Origin: Peribacillus alkalitolerans
GTDB lineage: Bacteria > Bacillota > Bacilli > Bacillales > DSM-1321
Direction of reading: 5' to 3'
Length of the DNA: 64,000 nucleotides
Assembly: GCF_010882125.1 (NCBI RefSeq)
Contig: NZ_JAAGVZ010000004.1
Location: 124,001-188,000 of the forward strand
In this document: one piece after another, positions 8,127 to 17,676 of the stretch
Position numbering within the stretch: the first letter of the stretch is position 1
Layout: each line of letters opens with the position of its first letter
Notes under the pieces: model-generated
Told to the model about the DNA's origin: nothing
The model's input: the letters and a program-made list of their open reading frames with translations, nothing else
The model's database searches: none
Program-made: the position numbers and the translations under genes

Positions 8127-8910
8127 CCTGCTTCATTCCACCTTCTAGCCATAATTTACGCTCTTCTGCAGGAAGATAGGAAGTAAGCTTTTGTTCTATT
8201 GTCCTCGGGGCTTCTCCTTCAATAATGGACAGGATGCCCTCGATCATCATATTTTTAATACGGACCTCTTGTTTGGATTTACGTTTAAGCTTGTTTGCAA
8301 AGGGGTGCCACAATACATACCCAGTATAAATCCCCAACAATGTAGCAATAAACGCGGCAGAAATGGCTTTCCCTAACTCATCAGTATTATCCATATTAGA
8401 GAGTGCTGCAACAAGACCTATAACAGCTCCAAGCACTCCTAAAGTTGGGGCATATGTACCCGCCTGTGTAAAAATAGCCGCACCTGATAGGTGCCTTTCT
8501 TCCATTGCATCTATTTCTTCTGAAAGAATATCACGAATGTAATCCGCACTTTGACCTTCGACTGCAAGGTTTAAACCATTTCTTAAAAAAGGATCTTCTA
8601 CTTTCTCAGAAATACTCTCCAAAGCCAAAAGGCCTTCTTTACGAGCAGTGACAGCCCACTCGGAAAAAGTCTTTATCAATTCTTCTGGCTTCACTAATTG
8701 TCGCTCTGTGAAGATGATTTTAAATAGCTTAGGGACTCTTTTAATTTCTGTTGTAGGAAATGCCGTTACAACCGCTGCTACTGTACCTACTACAATAATT
8801 AGTATTGCAGCTGGATTTACCAATACTACTGGGCTAACCCCTTTGAAAATCATTCCAATTCCTACAGCAATGAATCCTAATATCAATCCTATCAATGATG
8901 TTTTATCCAC
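8119..8910 (-). CDS. motA: Flagellar motor stator protein MotA
   Basis: Four-span inner-membrane stator subunit, the ion channel partner of MotB. At 263 aa it matches the B. subtilis protein closely, including GQSADYIRDILSEEIDAMEERH, the cytoplasmic loop, and PTLGVLGAVIGLVAAL and LLGIYTGYVLWHPFANKLK in helices 3 and 4. The start is placed at the GTG of V/M-DKTSLIG, which has AGGTGA five bases upstream and agrees with the family N-terminus; a GTG three codons earlier is also in frame but would overlap that ribosome site. First gene of the motAB operon. Confidence 0.95.
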   Translation of the reverse strand: MDKTSLIGLILGFIAVGIGMIFKGVSPVVLVNPAAILIIVVGTVAAVVTAFPTTEIKRVPKLFKIIFTERQLVKPEELIKTFSEWAVTARKEGLLALESISEKVEDPFLRNGLNLAVEGQSADYIRDILSEEIDAMEERHLSGAAIFTQAGTYAPTLGVLGAVIGLVAALSNMDNTDELGKAISAAFIATLLGIYTGYVLWHPFANKLKRKSKQEVRIKNMMIEGILSIIEGEAPRTIEQKLTSYLPAEERKLWLEGGMKQDE

Positions 8911-9012
8911 AAAAGTCACCTATCTTTACTTTATATACTGTGCTTTTTATATCGACAATTGTGGATAAAAATGAATGACTTTTTTCATATTTTACTAAAA
9001 ACATTAAAGTGT

Positions 9013-9384
9013 TTAGTCTAGTAATTTGTCATGTAGCTTTTTATCATATTGCTTAAAAACAGCCGAATTTGTAGTCTTTTTTTTGTCAATGAATCGATTG
9101 AATTGTAACAGCTTCTCATTGAGTTTCCTTTTTAGTTGCTCTTTTTCTTCTCTATCTTTTGTCTTTTCTATTAAATCTTCTATCTGTAAAAGCTCATTCC
9201 TTGCAAACTCCTCATCCAGCATACCTGCGTTCTTCATAATTTTATATGCCATCCTTAACTCTGTAGGAATTGAAGAAAGATCATCCAATTCTAAAGGCTT
9301 TCCTTTACCGGGCAAGTTATCAAACTCCCCTTCTTTCATTGCCCTTTTTATTTTATCCTCGGCTACGATATGAAATATATCCAT
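9013..9384 (-). CDS. DUF1992 (DnaJ homologue subfamily C member 28-like) protein
   Basis: Protein of about 123 aa. The block FDNLPGKGKPLELDD followed by IPTELRMAYKIMKNAGMLDEE is the signature of DUF1992, and the rest is coiled-coil. The start is placed at MDIFHIVAEDKI because AGGAG lies 10 bases upstream of that ATG; a longer form beginning eight residues earlier is possible. The family is widespread in Bacilli and of unknown function; despite the name, no J domain is present here. Confidence 0.82.
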   Translation of the reverse strand: MDIFHIVAEDKIKRAMKEGEFDNLPGKGKPLELDDLSSIPTELRMAYKIMKNAGMLDEEFARNELLQIEDLIEKTKDREEKEQLKRKLNEKLLQFNRFIDKKKTTNSAVFKQYDKKLHDKLLD

Positions 9385-9579
9385 GAAACATCGCTCCTGT
9401 TCTATCATTTACCTTGTATATTAAATTGTGAACAATCATAATCCTCTATAATAAGATGCTACATTTTGAAAGATTTGTTAAATAATTCCTAAGTCCTTAT
9501 ATAATAATGCTTTTAACTAATCCTTAAGACCTGTTTTATCGCTTTTTTGTTACATTACTATTCAGACTTCGACAATTTT

Positions 9580-9596
9580 TGTAATATTCATGTAAC
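9580..9596 (+). promoter_or_regulatory. WalR-like box upstream of the NlpC/P60 hydrolase
   Basis: TGTAAT-ATTCA-TGTAAC fits the WalR consensus TGTWAH-N5-TGTWAH exactly. A third TGTAAC lies at 9612. The downstream gene is a wall hydrolase, the usual class of WalRK target. The rest of the 308-base gap from 9385 to 9692 is AT-rich with no gene. Confidence 0.6.
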
Positions 9597-9692
9597 AATT
9601 CTTAATAGACTTGTAACGAAAAATAGGTTTAGAGTTTGATATATTAGATTTAACGAAAAGAAAGTTTTCTTTCTAAGCTGCCGGAGGATTCA

Positions 9693-10136
9693 ATGAAAAA
9701 AGCTTTAGTCGCAACAGTGTTGATGCTAACGATTTTAATAGGTTTTATTGCTCCTTCTGCTGAAGCAGCTTACTCTCCTGACAAAATAGTTAGTGAAGGA
9801 AAAAAATACATAGGAACTAAATATAAATTTGGTGGAACAACTCCAAAAGGTTTTGATTGCTCTGGTTTCCTTGGCTATACTTTCAAAAAAGCTACAGGTA
9901 AAACTCTCCCGCGAACTGCTGCTGGTATCTATGCAACAGGCAAAGCAGTTTCAAAATCCAAGTTACAAAAAGGTGACTTAGTGTTCTTCACTACATATAA
10001 AAAAGGTGCGTCACATGCAGGCATCTATATCGGAAATAACCAATTCATCCATGCTTCTTCTTCAAAAGGAGTTAGCATAGCTTCATTAAATAATTCTTAC
10101 TGGAAACCAAGATTCATTGGTGCAAAAAGAATGTAA
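9693..10136 (+). CDS. Secreted NlpC/P60 peptidoglycan endopeptidase
   Basis: Protein of 147 aa: a signal peptide (MKKALVAT... to APSAEAA, cut near residue 25) followed directly by one NlpC/P60 domain with the catalytic triad C56 in DCSG, H108 in SHAG and H120 in FIHAS. Such enzymes cut the D-Glu to diamino acid bond in cell-wall stem peptides. There are no LysM or SH3 wall-binding modules, so it is a minimal form; binding may rely on its high Lys content. A WalR-like box lies about 100 bases upstream and a terminator follows. Monocistronic. Confidence 0.9.
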   Translation: MKKALVATVLMLTILIGFIAPSAEAAYSPDKIVSEGKKYIGTKYKFGGTTPKGFDCSGFLGYTFKKATGKTLPRTAAGIYATGKAVSKSKLQKGDLVFFTTYKKGASHAGIYIGNNQFIHASSSKGVSIASLNNSYWKPRFIGAKRM

Positions 10137-10148
10137 TCTAAACTTTTC

Positions 10149-10178
10149 AACAGACAGTTTTTAACTGTCTGTTTTTTA
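10149..10178 (+). terminator. Terminator of the NlpC/P60 gene
   Basis: Stem AACAGACAGTT / AACTGTCTGTT followed by T6. Confidence 0.85.
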
Positions 10179-10275
10179 TTTGTCCAACGAATGGTTCATG
10201 ATATACATATTATTCCCTGCATGAAAAAAATGATTAAAGAAAAAATAGGATTAATGCATGTAAAGGAGTGAGGAT

Positions 10276-10443
10276 ATGGGACGCGGAAAACATTTCGACC
10301 ATAAGAAAAAAAGCCATCCAGGTAACTTACCTGAAAATAGTACAGTAGAAGGCAAAGAACATAGCAGACAATATGAACAAGTAGAAGACATCGTCACACA
10401 CGAGGCATTTAAAAATCGCGTTAAAGAAGACAGTATGCCGTAA
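10276..10443 (+). CDS. 55-aa conserved-type hydrophilic protein
   Basis: Starts MGRGKHFDHKKKSHPGNLPE and ends FKNRVKEDSMP. It is fully hydrophilic, with a basic His/Lys-rich N-terminus and an acidic middle. Ribosome site AAAGGAG lies 8 bases before the ATG. An intergenic repeat begins at its stop codon. Composition is similar to small soluble proteins common in Bacilli, but I cannot name a family. Confidence 0.6.
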   Translation: MGRGKHFDHKKKSHPGNLPENSTVEGKEHSRQYEQVEDIVTHEAFKNRVKEDSMP

Positions 10444-10556
10444 GAAAAGCGGAAGCGCTCCGCTAGTAAGGAACGTTATCTAAAATCCGCCACATCCTGT
10501 GGAGATGCCGGCACTAGCACGTCCTGTGCTTCGTAGCGAGACACTGCTCTAAATTC
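10442..10556 (+). repeat. Intergenic repeat family A, short copy
   Basis: Begins AGAAAAGCGGAAGCGC and ends with GAGACACTGCTCTAA. The start and end match the longer copy at 15072-15300, and the two are rich in short inverted segments. Confidence 0.6.
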
Positions 10557-10627
10557 TAACAGTAATTTATTGTATATAAGAATTCAGGGTGACTCAAAGC
10601 TAATTGCTTTCGAATCACCCTCTTATT

Positions 10628-12274
10628 TTATTCTTCAAAAACCTGTTTTACTGCTTGCTTTAAAAGCATTGGAGCAATTTCAAATGAGTAAGGTATATGT
10701 AGTCTTTCCGTTCTTTTATGTGCATCTTTTCCAAATGGTCCAAGATTGATGGTAGGAATATCTAATGACTCTATCTTTTCTAAAGGCAACAAATATTTTT
10801 TACCGTAAAGAGGCATTTCATTTTCTAATGTTGCAATCGTTCCCTCTCCTCCTACCAGTCGGCAATAGCTTACATCAGAAAGGCCAGCAAAATAATACAG
10901 TAATTTTAGTTCTTCGTTAAACTCATTTTGAGCAAATTCGATTATCGAAGTAGATAAATCTTTAATTCTTTGCTCCCTTTTGTCTCCTTTCGTTAAAGAG
11001 ACATGCGGGTAATATGGCGGAGCTAACATCACTAAGTAGAATGGAGCTAAGTCGTTACAAAATTGACTAATCCCTTCTGCAATAGAAACAGTTAATTTTC
11101 GTAGATCAAATTGAGGATCGGTTTCTTTTTCTAAAATCGACTTCACTTCAGACACAAATTGGTCACCGTAACGCTCCACTCCAATTGCATATAACTCGGA
11201 ATAGGTAAACACTTTTGGTTTTAATCGGGAAATGTCCATAGCGTTTTCATTACCCATTTTCCTATATGCCTTTTGAATTCTCCCATGAATTAGATTACTG
11301 CTGTCTCTAGCTACTTGAGTGATCTTTTCCAGTATTTGTTCTGGAGATTGCGTCAGTGTTAAAACGTTATACAGGACATATGCACTCGTAGGAGTTTGTA
11401 CATTATAAAGTTGCTTTAAATCTTCAAGCTTCAAGCAGGTTGGTAACGATACCTTCTCGCCATACTTCTCTTCGATAAACAATTCATTTAATTCCATTTC
11501 GTTAGTAAATGATGAAGCCATCCAAGAGGCATTTACACCTTCTAATGGTTCCCCAACGTGCGTTTCCTTCCCTTTACAATAAACTAATGGAAGCAATTTA
11601 CCTACCGATCCAAGATAAACATATTTATTTCTGTCACCTGGATAGCTCGCAAAATTCGGTTCTGAACATATGCACACTTCATAGTTCAGCCCATGCTTAT
11701 CTTTTAAGGAGGTTAATAACTCTACTCCTGCAAACATTCCTTCAGAATTCCGTTCTTCATCAGGAACAGAAAGCAGTACTATATTCCCATCCCAACCAGC
11801 CATGCTCGTTTCAGAGATTAATCCGATATGTAAGGCGAGACCTGCTTTCATATCCATAATACCTCTGGCAAATAGCCAATCACCAGATTGTAAATCTTCT
11901 TTAGCGTCAGAGGGTATCTCTTCATTCTTTAAGAGGCTCGTGTATTCATCAGGAAAAAAAGCATATTCTTTCAAATGACCATAATCTTCTATATCTACAA
12001 CATCATAATGACTTAATAACACAATGGTTTTATCAGTGTTTTTCGAAGACTTATACAGAGCTGCTATGGCACTTCTTCCTAGGGTATCCCCTTTTATTTC
12101 CTCTTCTATAATATATTCTGGTAACTGAGAGTAGTAAGGGATGTCACTTAATATGTCTCTAATTTCCTTGACCATTTTGTTTTCACCATTTGTACCAGAA
12201 ATGCTAGCCACCTTTACTAGACGTTTTACAATTGAAAGTAAGTCCTGTTTGTTATTCCAATGCGAATGGTTCAT
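10628..12274 (-). CDS. rocB: M20-family peptidase/deacylase, RocB-like
   Basis: Cytosolic zinc hydrolase of 548 aa with the M20 pattern: LLSHYDVVD (His ligand and Asp), FARGIMDMKAG (bridging Asp) and SVPDEERNSEG (catalytic and ligand Glu). Length and insertions match RocB, implicated in arginine/ornithine use in B. subtilis, rather than the shorter ArgE/DapE type seen at 57 kb. It is not beside roc genes here. The 117 bases upstream contain nothing until a palindrome at 12391. The exact substrate is unknown. Confidence 0.8.
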   Translation of the reverse strand: MNHSHWNNKQDLLSIVKRLVKVASISGTNGENKMVKEIRDILSDIPYYSQLPEYIIEEEIKGDTLGRSAIAALYKSSKNTDKTIVLLSHYDVVDIEDYGHLKEYAFFPDEYTSLLKNEEIPSDAKEDLQSGDWLFARGIMDMKAGLALHIGLISETSMAGWDGNIVLLSVPDEERNSEGMFAGVELLTSLKDKHGLNYEVCICSEPNFASYPGDRNKYVYLGSVGKLLPLVYCKGKETHVGEPLEGVNASWMASSFTNEMELNELFIEEKYGEKVSLPTCLKLEDLKQLYNVQTPTSAYVLYNVLTLTQSPEQILEKITQVARDSSNLIHGRIQKAYRKMGNENAMDISRLKPKVFTYSELYAIGVERYGDQFVSEVKSILEKETDPQFDLRKLTVSIAEGISQFCNDLAPFYLVMLAPPYYPHVSLTKGDKREQRIKDLSTSIIEFAQNEFNEELKLLYYFAGLSDVSYCRLVGGEGTIATLENEMPLYGKKYLLPLEKIESLDIPTINLGPFGKDAHKRTERLHIPYSFEIAPMLLKQAVKQVFEE

Positions 12275-12390
12275 ATCTATACCCCTTTAAAAGTTCTACC
12301 TACAGTGTGAAGATTCTAGCCTTTTTTTTCAATATTTCTTTTTTATTTGGTTAATAACTCATAATATGACATAATCCCCACCATGTTTTT

Positions 12391-12410
12391 TTAATCAAAC
12401 GTTTGATTGA
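12391..12410. promoter_or_regulatory. Palindrome copy 2 (AATCAAACGTTTGATT core)
   Basis: 16-bp perfect core with one mismatch in the outer pairs compared with copies at 6581 and 46352. It lies in the 377-base divergent region between the RocB-like gene and the MFS gene. Confidence 0.5.
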
Positions 12411-12474
12411 AAATGTAAAAAAGATTGATTTCATCTAACTTCAAAATCATACTACTTCCGCGAAAAAAATCGAT

Positions 12475-12499
12475 TATTGTCCGGGAAATGTCGACAATA
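12475..12499. promoter_or_regulatory. Second inverted repeat in the rocB/MFS divergent region
   Basis: Arms TATTGTC / GACAATA separated by 11 bases. Possible operator. The remainder of 12275-12651 shows no gene. Confidence 0.3.
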
Positions 12500-12651
12500 T
12501 AAGAAATAAAAGAAACTCATATTTATTCAAGTATGGACCCCAAGCTAATAAATACTCATTCTTTTAAAAATTCATTTTAGTTGTTCCAATATTAAGAATA
12601 ATTGTATGATGTAATGGTTGAAATCAAAGCAATGGTCAGGGGAAATCACTT

Positions 12652-13935
12652 ATGAAATTACGCAATTGGGATCGAAATTTAAAAATCCGCTTGGGTGGCG
12701 AAGCCTTAGTCAATATTACTTTTTGGATGTTCTTCCCCTTCTTAACGATTTTTTTCTCGGAAGCCTTTGGTAAAACAACGGCTGGTTTCTTACTCATCTT
12801 TTCGCAAATCTTTTCAGTAATTGCCAACCTTTTAGGAGGATATTGTGCGGACAGATATGGCCGGAAAAGAATGATGGTCCTCTCCTCTTCTTGCCAGGCC
12901 TTGGCATTTTTTGCTTTTGCATACGCTTCCTCACCATGGTTGGATTCACCTACGCTCGCTTTCATTTGTTTTAGTCTAGTAAGCGTTTGTGGCTCATTGT
13001 ATTGGCCTGCAAGCCAAGCAATGGTTGCAGATGTGGTTGATGAAAAAAATCGCAGCAGCGTTTTTGCTGTATTTTACACCAGCATCAATATTGCAGTAGT
13101 CATCGGACCAATCATTGGAGGATTATTCTATGCTGAACACCGTTTCGAATTATTACTACTTGCTGGAATCATGAATGCAACATTAGCATTAATCTTACAG
13201 AAAAAAATCGAAGAAACAGCCCCTACATTAATCGGTAGCCATACGACTAATGGGAGTTCAAAAACTGGACTCGAATTTCTTGTCGATCAAATTAAAACCT
13301 ATAAAATCATAATTCAAGATAAAGTATTTCTATTGTTCATACTTGCTGGAATCATTGGCGGGATGACTTTTATGCAATTGGATTTATTATTTCCAGTCTA
13401 TACGAAAGAGGTTATTCATAACCAAACATTGCTTTCAATGGGAAAATGGGAGATTAAAATTGGTGGAGAACAGGCTTTTGGATTATTAATATCCGAAAAC
13501 GGATTGCTAGTTGCCATTTTCACAATTGCGGTAACTAAATGGATGGGCTTGTACAAGGAAAGAAATGTGTTTGTTGTTTCATCTATTATATATGGATTCT
13601 CTATGTTAGTTGCAGCTTCCACGGGGTGGATTTGGGGTCTCATACTAGCAATGGCCTTATTTACATTCGGAGAACTAATGACAGTAGGTATCCAACAAGG
13701 ATTCATTTCAAAAATTGCGCCTGAACATATGAGGGGCCAATATTTCGCAGCTGCCAGTCTTCGATTTACCATCGGTAGAATGATTGCACCGATCGCAATT
13801 CCAATGTCCTCTTGGTTTGGCAATAGTACCACTTTTATCATTTTGTTCTTTTTCTGTTTAATCAGTGCCTTTTTGTACTATTTAATGTATTCTCTTCACG
13901 AGAAAAAGAATCAAGCAGTCACTATTACTCCATGA
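12652..13935 (+). CDS. MFS transporter (DHA1-type)
   Basis: Protein of 427 aa with about 12 membrane spans. The loop between spans 2 and 3 carries the MFS signature GGYCADRYGRKRMM, and SLYWPASQAMVADVV and VIGPIIGGLFY in spans 4 and 5 fit drug/proton antiporters or efflux permeases. Spans 7-12 follow a cytoplasmic loop of about 40 residues. An unusual extracellular stretch (about residues 258-275) separates spans 7 and 8. It resembles the YttB-type efflux proteins of Bacillus; the substrate cannot be predicted. Monocistronic. Confidence 0.85.
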   Translation: MKLRNWDRNLKIRLGGEALVNITFWMFFPFLTIFFSEAFGKTTAGFLLIFSQIFSVIANLLGGYCADRYGRKRMMVLSSSCQALAFFAFAYASSPWLDSPTLAFICFSLVSVCGSLYWPASQAMVADVVDEKNRSSVFAVFYTSINIAVVIGPIIGGLFYAEHRFELLLLAGIMNATLALILQKKIEETAPTLIGSHTTNGSSKTGLEFLVDQIKTYKIIIQDKVFLLFILAGIIGGMTFMQLDLLFPVYTKEVIHNQTLLSMGKWEIKIGGEQAFGLLISENGLLVAIFTIAVTKWMGLYKERNVFVVSSIIYGFSMLVAASTGWIWGLILAMALFTFGELMTVGIQQGFISKIAPEHMRGQYFAAASLRFTIGRMIAPIAIPMSSWFGNSTTFIILFFFCLISAFLYYLMYSLHEKKNQAVTITP

Positions 13936-13991
13936 ATGATGAATAACCAATCATTGGATTTGACACACACCCAACATTTACCATGGTTTAA

Positions 13992-14039
13992 GACCCCCAC
14001 AAAACGTGGTTTTTGTGTAGAATGCTCTTATGGGGGTCA
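13992..14039 (+). promoter_or_regulatory. Candidate sigma-I-type promoter and hairpin upstream of mreBH
   Basis: GACCCCCA at 13992 resembles the ACCCCC -35 element of sigma-I promoters, known upstream of mreBH in B. subtilis, and AGAA at 14019 is in the -10 region. The same bases form an inverted repeat with TGGGGGTC at 14031. Spacing (20) is not ideal. Confidence 0.4.
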
Positions 14040-14063
14040 AACCGATTGAAGGGGTGACTATAT

Positions 14064-15071
14064 ATGTTTACAAATACAGAGATAGGTATTGATCTAGGAA
14101 CTGCAAACACACTTGTATATAGCAAAAATAAAGGTATAGTTCTGAATGAGCCATCTGTGGTGGCGATTGATACTGAAACAAAGAATGTCCTTGCCGTTGG
14201 TCAAGAGGCAAAAGATATGATTGGAAAAACGCCAGGTAAAATCGTGGCAGTACGACCACTGAAAGACGGTGTTATTGCCGATTTCGATATTACAACACAA
14301 ATGCTGAAACATATAATGAAGAAGGCCGGTAAAAAACTAGGTCTATCCATCAGCAAACCTGTAGTAGTCGTTTGTACACCGTCAGGATCCACTTCTGTTG
14401 AAAGAAGGGCCATCCATGATTCAGTAAAAAATTGTGGTGCTAAGCACGTCCATCTAATCGAGGAACCAGTAGCAGCAGCGATTGGTTCTGACCTACCAGT
14501 GGACGAGCCTATTGCAAATGTCATAGTTGATATTGGAGGCGGAACTACAGAAGTTGCCATTATTTCGTTTGGTGGTATCGTTTCTTGTAATTCTATCCGA
14601 ATCGGTGGAGATCAGATGGATGAAGATATCATTCAATATGTTAGAAAAAAATACAATCTCCTAATTGGAGAAAGAACTTCTGAGCAAATTAAAATCGAAA
14701 TTGGTTACGCTCCAATTGGACATGAAGATAGAACAATGGATGTACGTGGTCGTGACCTTGTATCTGGATTGCCAAAAACGGTTAATATAAAATCGACTGA
14801 AATCCAAGATGCCATCAAAGAATCCTTGATGCATATTCTTGAAGCAATCCGTGCGACACTAGAAAATTGCCCACCAGAACTTAGCGGTGATATTGTGGAT
14901 CAAGGTGTTATCTTGACTGGTGGAGGAGCACTCCTAAATGGTCTCCAAGAATGGCTGAGCGAAGTAATCGTTGTTCCCGTTCATATTGCACCTAACCCAC
15001 TCGAGTCAGTTGCAATCGGAACTGGACGTTCACTCGAGGTTATTCATAAGTTGCAAAAGGCTACTAGATAA
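14064..15071 (+). CDS. mreBH: Actin-like cell-shape protein MreBH
   Basis: Cytoskeletal ATPase of 335 aa that guides side-wall synthesis and, in B. subtilis, directs the autolysin LytE. Nucleotide-binding motifs are [11 protein letters not shown] (phosphate 1), [12 protein letters not shown] (phosphate 2) and [11 protein letters not shown] (adenosine). The N-terminus [15 protein letters not shown], exact length and solitary position, away from mreCD-minCD, identify MreBH rather than MreB or Mbl. The insertion [28 protein letters not shown] matches the family. A sigma-I-like promoter is upstream; an intergenic repeat follows the stop. Confidence 0.93.
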   Translation: MFTNTEIGIDLGTANTLVYSKNKGIVLNEPSVVAIDTETKNVLAVGQEAKDMIGKTPGKIVAVRPLKDGVIADFDITTQMLKHIMKKAGKKLGLSISKPVVVVCTPSGSTSVERRAIHDSVKNCGAKHVHLIEEPVAAAIGSDLPVDEPIANVIVDIGGGTTEVAIISFGGIVSCNSIRIGGDQMDEDIIQYVRKKYNLLIGERTSEQIKIEIGYAPIGHEDRTMDVRGRDLVSGLPKTVNIKSTEIQDAIKESLMHILEAIRATLENCPPELSGDIVDQGVILTGGGALLNGLQEWLSEVIVVPVHIAPNPLESVAIGTGRSLEVIHKLQKATR

Positions 15072-15300
15072 TTAGAAAAGCGCAAGCGCCCTCGGGACAA
15101 TCCAAAAGCCGATTGTCCCTGCGAGGATTATTCTTAGAAGCTTTTCTTTGTGCTTAGCGACTTATGGGCTGGACGAACCCCGTATGAGATAAAGGAAACA
15201 CGAAGAAGGATAGTGATTCGATGTTGACTTAGCGTAAGGAGGGGTGCGGAAGCACACTAGTCGCTGGGCATTGGAGCTAGACTCTGCTCCAAGAGTTATA
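15072..15300 (+). repeat. Intergenic repeat family A, long copy
   Basis: Begins TTAGAAAAGCGCAAGCGC directly after mreBH and ends GCTAGACTCTGCTCCAA. Ends match the short copy at 10442-10556; the inner part contains GGACAATC / GATTGTCC and other inverted segments. Confidence 0.6.
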
Positions 15301-15314
15301 CTTTTATATCTTCA

Positions 15315-15362
15315 TAAAAAAGGGAGTAGGTCCCTATTCAAATGAATAGGAATCTACTCCCT
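15315..15362 (-). terminator. Terminator of the acyl-CoA ligase gene
   Basis: Long stem GGGAGTAG..CCCTATTC / GAATAGG..CTACTCCC overlapping the stop codon, followed on the minus strand by T6. Confidence 0.85.
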
Positions 15363-16818
15363 CTTTTAATGCCTTTTTATCGATTTTTCCTACGTGGGTC
15401 TTCGGTAATTCTGGTAATAAATAAAAGCGTTTAGGAACTTTGTATTTTGCCAAGGTTTGAGAGCAATATCCTTTTAAATCCTCAACAGATATCCCTTCAT
15501 GTTGCTTGGTTGAAACAAATGCTACCACTTCTTCTCCCCATTTCAAGTGCGGCATCCCGATGACGGCAGCTTCCGAAACGAATGGATGGGCAGACAATAC
15601 TTGCTCTACTTCCAATGGATACACATTTTCTCCACCTGTTATGATCAAATCTTTTTTTCGTCCTACAATATAATAATATCCTTCAATGTCTCTTTTAGCT
15701 AAATCTCCTGTATGGAGCCATCCATTTATTAAGGTGTTCCTTGTTTCTTCTTCCTTATTCCAATATTTGAGGAATGTGTGCCCCCCAGAAATAAGTAGTT
15801 CACCCACCTCATCATGGTTCGAAATCTCTTTTTCCCCATCAACTAATTTAACATCGTTTAATAACATCGGCTTCCCTATTGATCCCTTTTTAACAGCTGC
15901 ATCTATTGGATCAATGTAAAAATTATTCGGACCAGCTTCTGATAATCCATATCCTTCTTTAAAAGGAATTCCCTTCATTTTAAACGCATCATAAACTTCA
16001 AGAGGACACGGAGCCCCTCCAGATAAGAAGACCCTCATATTGTGAAAGTTCGTTTTATGAAAAGCATCTGTCTGAATGACTAAGTGATACATAGTGGGTA
16101 CTAGTAATACTATCGTACATTTGAACCTGACTAGGTTTTCCACAACGGCTTCAGCCTCAAAGCCAGATGTTATTACGACCGTCCCTCCTGCAAGCAGAAT
16201 AGGTAGAGTCAAAGCATTCAAACCGCCCGTATGGAACATCGGCAAATAAGTTATTGTACAGTCATCATTTGCCAATCCCCAGCTAATGATTGTATTTACT
16301 GCATTTGTGAATAAAGCTTTATTGGATAATACCGCCCCTTTTGGATAGCCTGTTGTCCCTCCTGTATAAATGATGACTGCAGGTGTTTCCGGTGGCCATT
16401 CTCTCGTGTGCTCATGTTTCTCAAATGGAATGGGCAGAAAATCCAAATCAAAGCAGATATCCTTGTAATTATCTGAAATTAGCGGTTGGAATTGATTCTG
16501 AACTCCAATCCAAGCAGGGTCGCAATCGTCTAAAATATACCTTAATTCCCTTTCTGAAAGCCTCCAGTTTAAGGGAACAAATATGGCCCCCAGTTTAAGA
16601 CAACCAAATAAATAATCCAAATAACATACATCGTTTACTGACAACAGCGCAACACGGTCCCCTTTTTTTACACCCTGTAAGGCAAAAACGGACGCTTGTA
16701 GTTCCGCGCGTTCATTTAATTCCATATATGTATATGATTCTAGAGTTTCCGCATTGTGAACAGCTATTTTTGCAGGTGTCATCATAGCCCTTTTATAAAG
16801 CCAGTCTATCTCTAGCAT
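15334..16818 (-). CDS. AMP-binding acyl-CoA synthetase
   Basis: Enzyme of about 494 aa that activates a carboxylic acid with ATP and joins it to CoA. Visible signatures are IIYTGGTTGYPKGA (phosphate loop), EGYGLSEAGP (adenine), WLHTGDLAKRD (ribose) and the C-terminal catalytic Lys in THVGKIDKKAL. The start is placed at MLEIDWLYK, with AGGGGGGA 6 bases before this ATG; the longer TTG start would overlap it. It is a separate transcript from the downstream-facing cluster at 16936, with its own promoter whose boxes match that of the Liv operon, so it probably activates the acid that the importer brings in. Confidence 0.88.
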   Translation of the reverse strand: MLEIDWLYKRAMMTPAKIAVHNAETLESYTYMELNERAELQASVFALQGVKKGDRVALLSVNDVCYLDYLFGCLKLGAIFVPLNWRLSERELRYILDDCDPAWIGVQNQFQPLISDNYKDICFDLDFLPIPFEKHEHTREWPPETPAVIIYTGGTTGYPKGAVLSNKALFTNAVNTIISWGLANDDCTITYLPMFHTGGLNALTLPILLAGGTVVITSGFEAEAVVENLVRFKCTIVLLVPTMYHLVIQTDAFHKTNFHNMRVFLSGGAPCPLEVYDAFKMKGIPFKEGYGLSEAGPNNFYIDPIDAAVKKGSIGKPMLLNDVKLVDGEKEISNHDEVGELLISGGHTFLKYWNKEEETRNTLINGWLHTGDLAKRDIEGYYYIVGRKKDLIITGGENVYPLEVEQVLSAHPFVSEAAVIGMPHLKWGEEVVAFVSTKQHEGISVEDLKGYCSQTLAKYKVPKRFYLLPELPKTHVGKIDKKALKEGVDSYSFE

Positions 16819-16850
16819 ATGCGTCCCCCCTCGCTTCAATAGATAGCTAT

Positions 16851-16883
16851 ACTATAAAAAGCGATAGTTACAGATGAGTTACA
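16851..16883 (-). promoter_or_regulatory. Activator-type promoter of the acyl-CoA ligase
   Basis: On the minus strand: TGTAAC-TCATC-TGTAAC, then 10 bases, then TATAGT as -10. There is no -35 consensus; the repeat takes its place. The identical layout occurs before the Liv binding-protein gene at 24572-24604. Confidence 0.6.
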
Positions 16884-16935
16884 TTGTTAAGGTGAAAATA
16901 AAAATGCTTAGGTTTTCACCTAAGCTTTTGACTAT

Positions 16936-17676
16936 TTACATCATTATCCCACCATCTACATGAAGCACTGTACCATTCACATAGTTAGATTCTTCGGAAG
17001 ATAGGAATAGATACGCATTTGCGATATCTTCCGGCTTACCCAACCTTTGAAGTGGGATTGTACTAGTTAGCTGCTGGATGACCTTTTCTGGAACCGTTTC
17101 TACCATTCCAGTGGCAATGAATCCTGGAGCAACGGCATTGACATTGATTCCTTTACGTCCCAACTCTTTAGCCCACGTTTTTGTCATACCAATCAAGCCC
17201 GATTTGGCTGCAGCATAATTTGTTTGACCGACGTTTCCATACACTCCTGAAACGGAGGAGGTGTTGATGATTTTTCCGAATCCTTGGCTGATCATAGTTG
17301 GAACTACTGCCTGTGTGCAATGAAATACACCAGTCAAGTTGACATCCAATACTTTTTGGAAATCATCCACGCTGAGCTTCGTCAGCATAGCATCACGGGT
17401 AATCCCCGCATTATTAATCAAAATATCAATTTTTCCAAACCTTTGTAGTACACGCTCAACCATGCGATCCACACTAGCACGGTCCGCTACATTCACTTGG
17501 AAAAAAGCTGTGTTCTCTATATATCCCTGCAAGGAAGAAAGTCTCTGAGAGCCGTTCTCCTCGTCAAAATCTGCTATTGCCACAGAGGCTCCTTCCCTGA
17601 GGAAAACTTGGACTGCTTCCCAACCGATGCCATTCGCTCCACCTGTAATGATTGCTACTTTATCCTTTAATCTCAT
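16936..17676 (-). CDS. Short-chain dehydrogenase, 3-oxoacyl reductase (FabG-like)
   Basis: NAD(P)H-dependent oxidoreductase of 246 aa. It has the Rossmann motif TGGANGIG, NNAG, the catalytic Ser in NTSSVSG and YxxxK in NYAAAKSG, and ends VNGTVLHVDGG as FabG proteins do. It is the last gene of the cluster, overlapping the alpha/beta-hydrolase gene by 17 bases. Located here, away from fatty-acid synthesis genes, it likely reduces or oxidises a beta-hydroxy/keto intermediate of the imported compound. Confidence 0.88.
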   Translation of the reverse strand: MRLKDKVAIITGGANGIGWEAVQVFLREGASVAIADFDEENGSQRLSSLQGYIENTAFFQVNVADRASVDRMVERVLQRFGKIDILINNAGITRDAMLTKLSVDDFQKVLDVNLTGVFHCTQAVVPTMISQGFGKIINTSSVSGVYGNVGQTNYAAAKSGLIGMTKTWAKELGRKGINVNAVAPGFIATGMVETVPEKVIQQLTSTIPLQRLGKPEDIANAYLFLSSEESNYVNGTVLHVDGGIMM

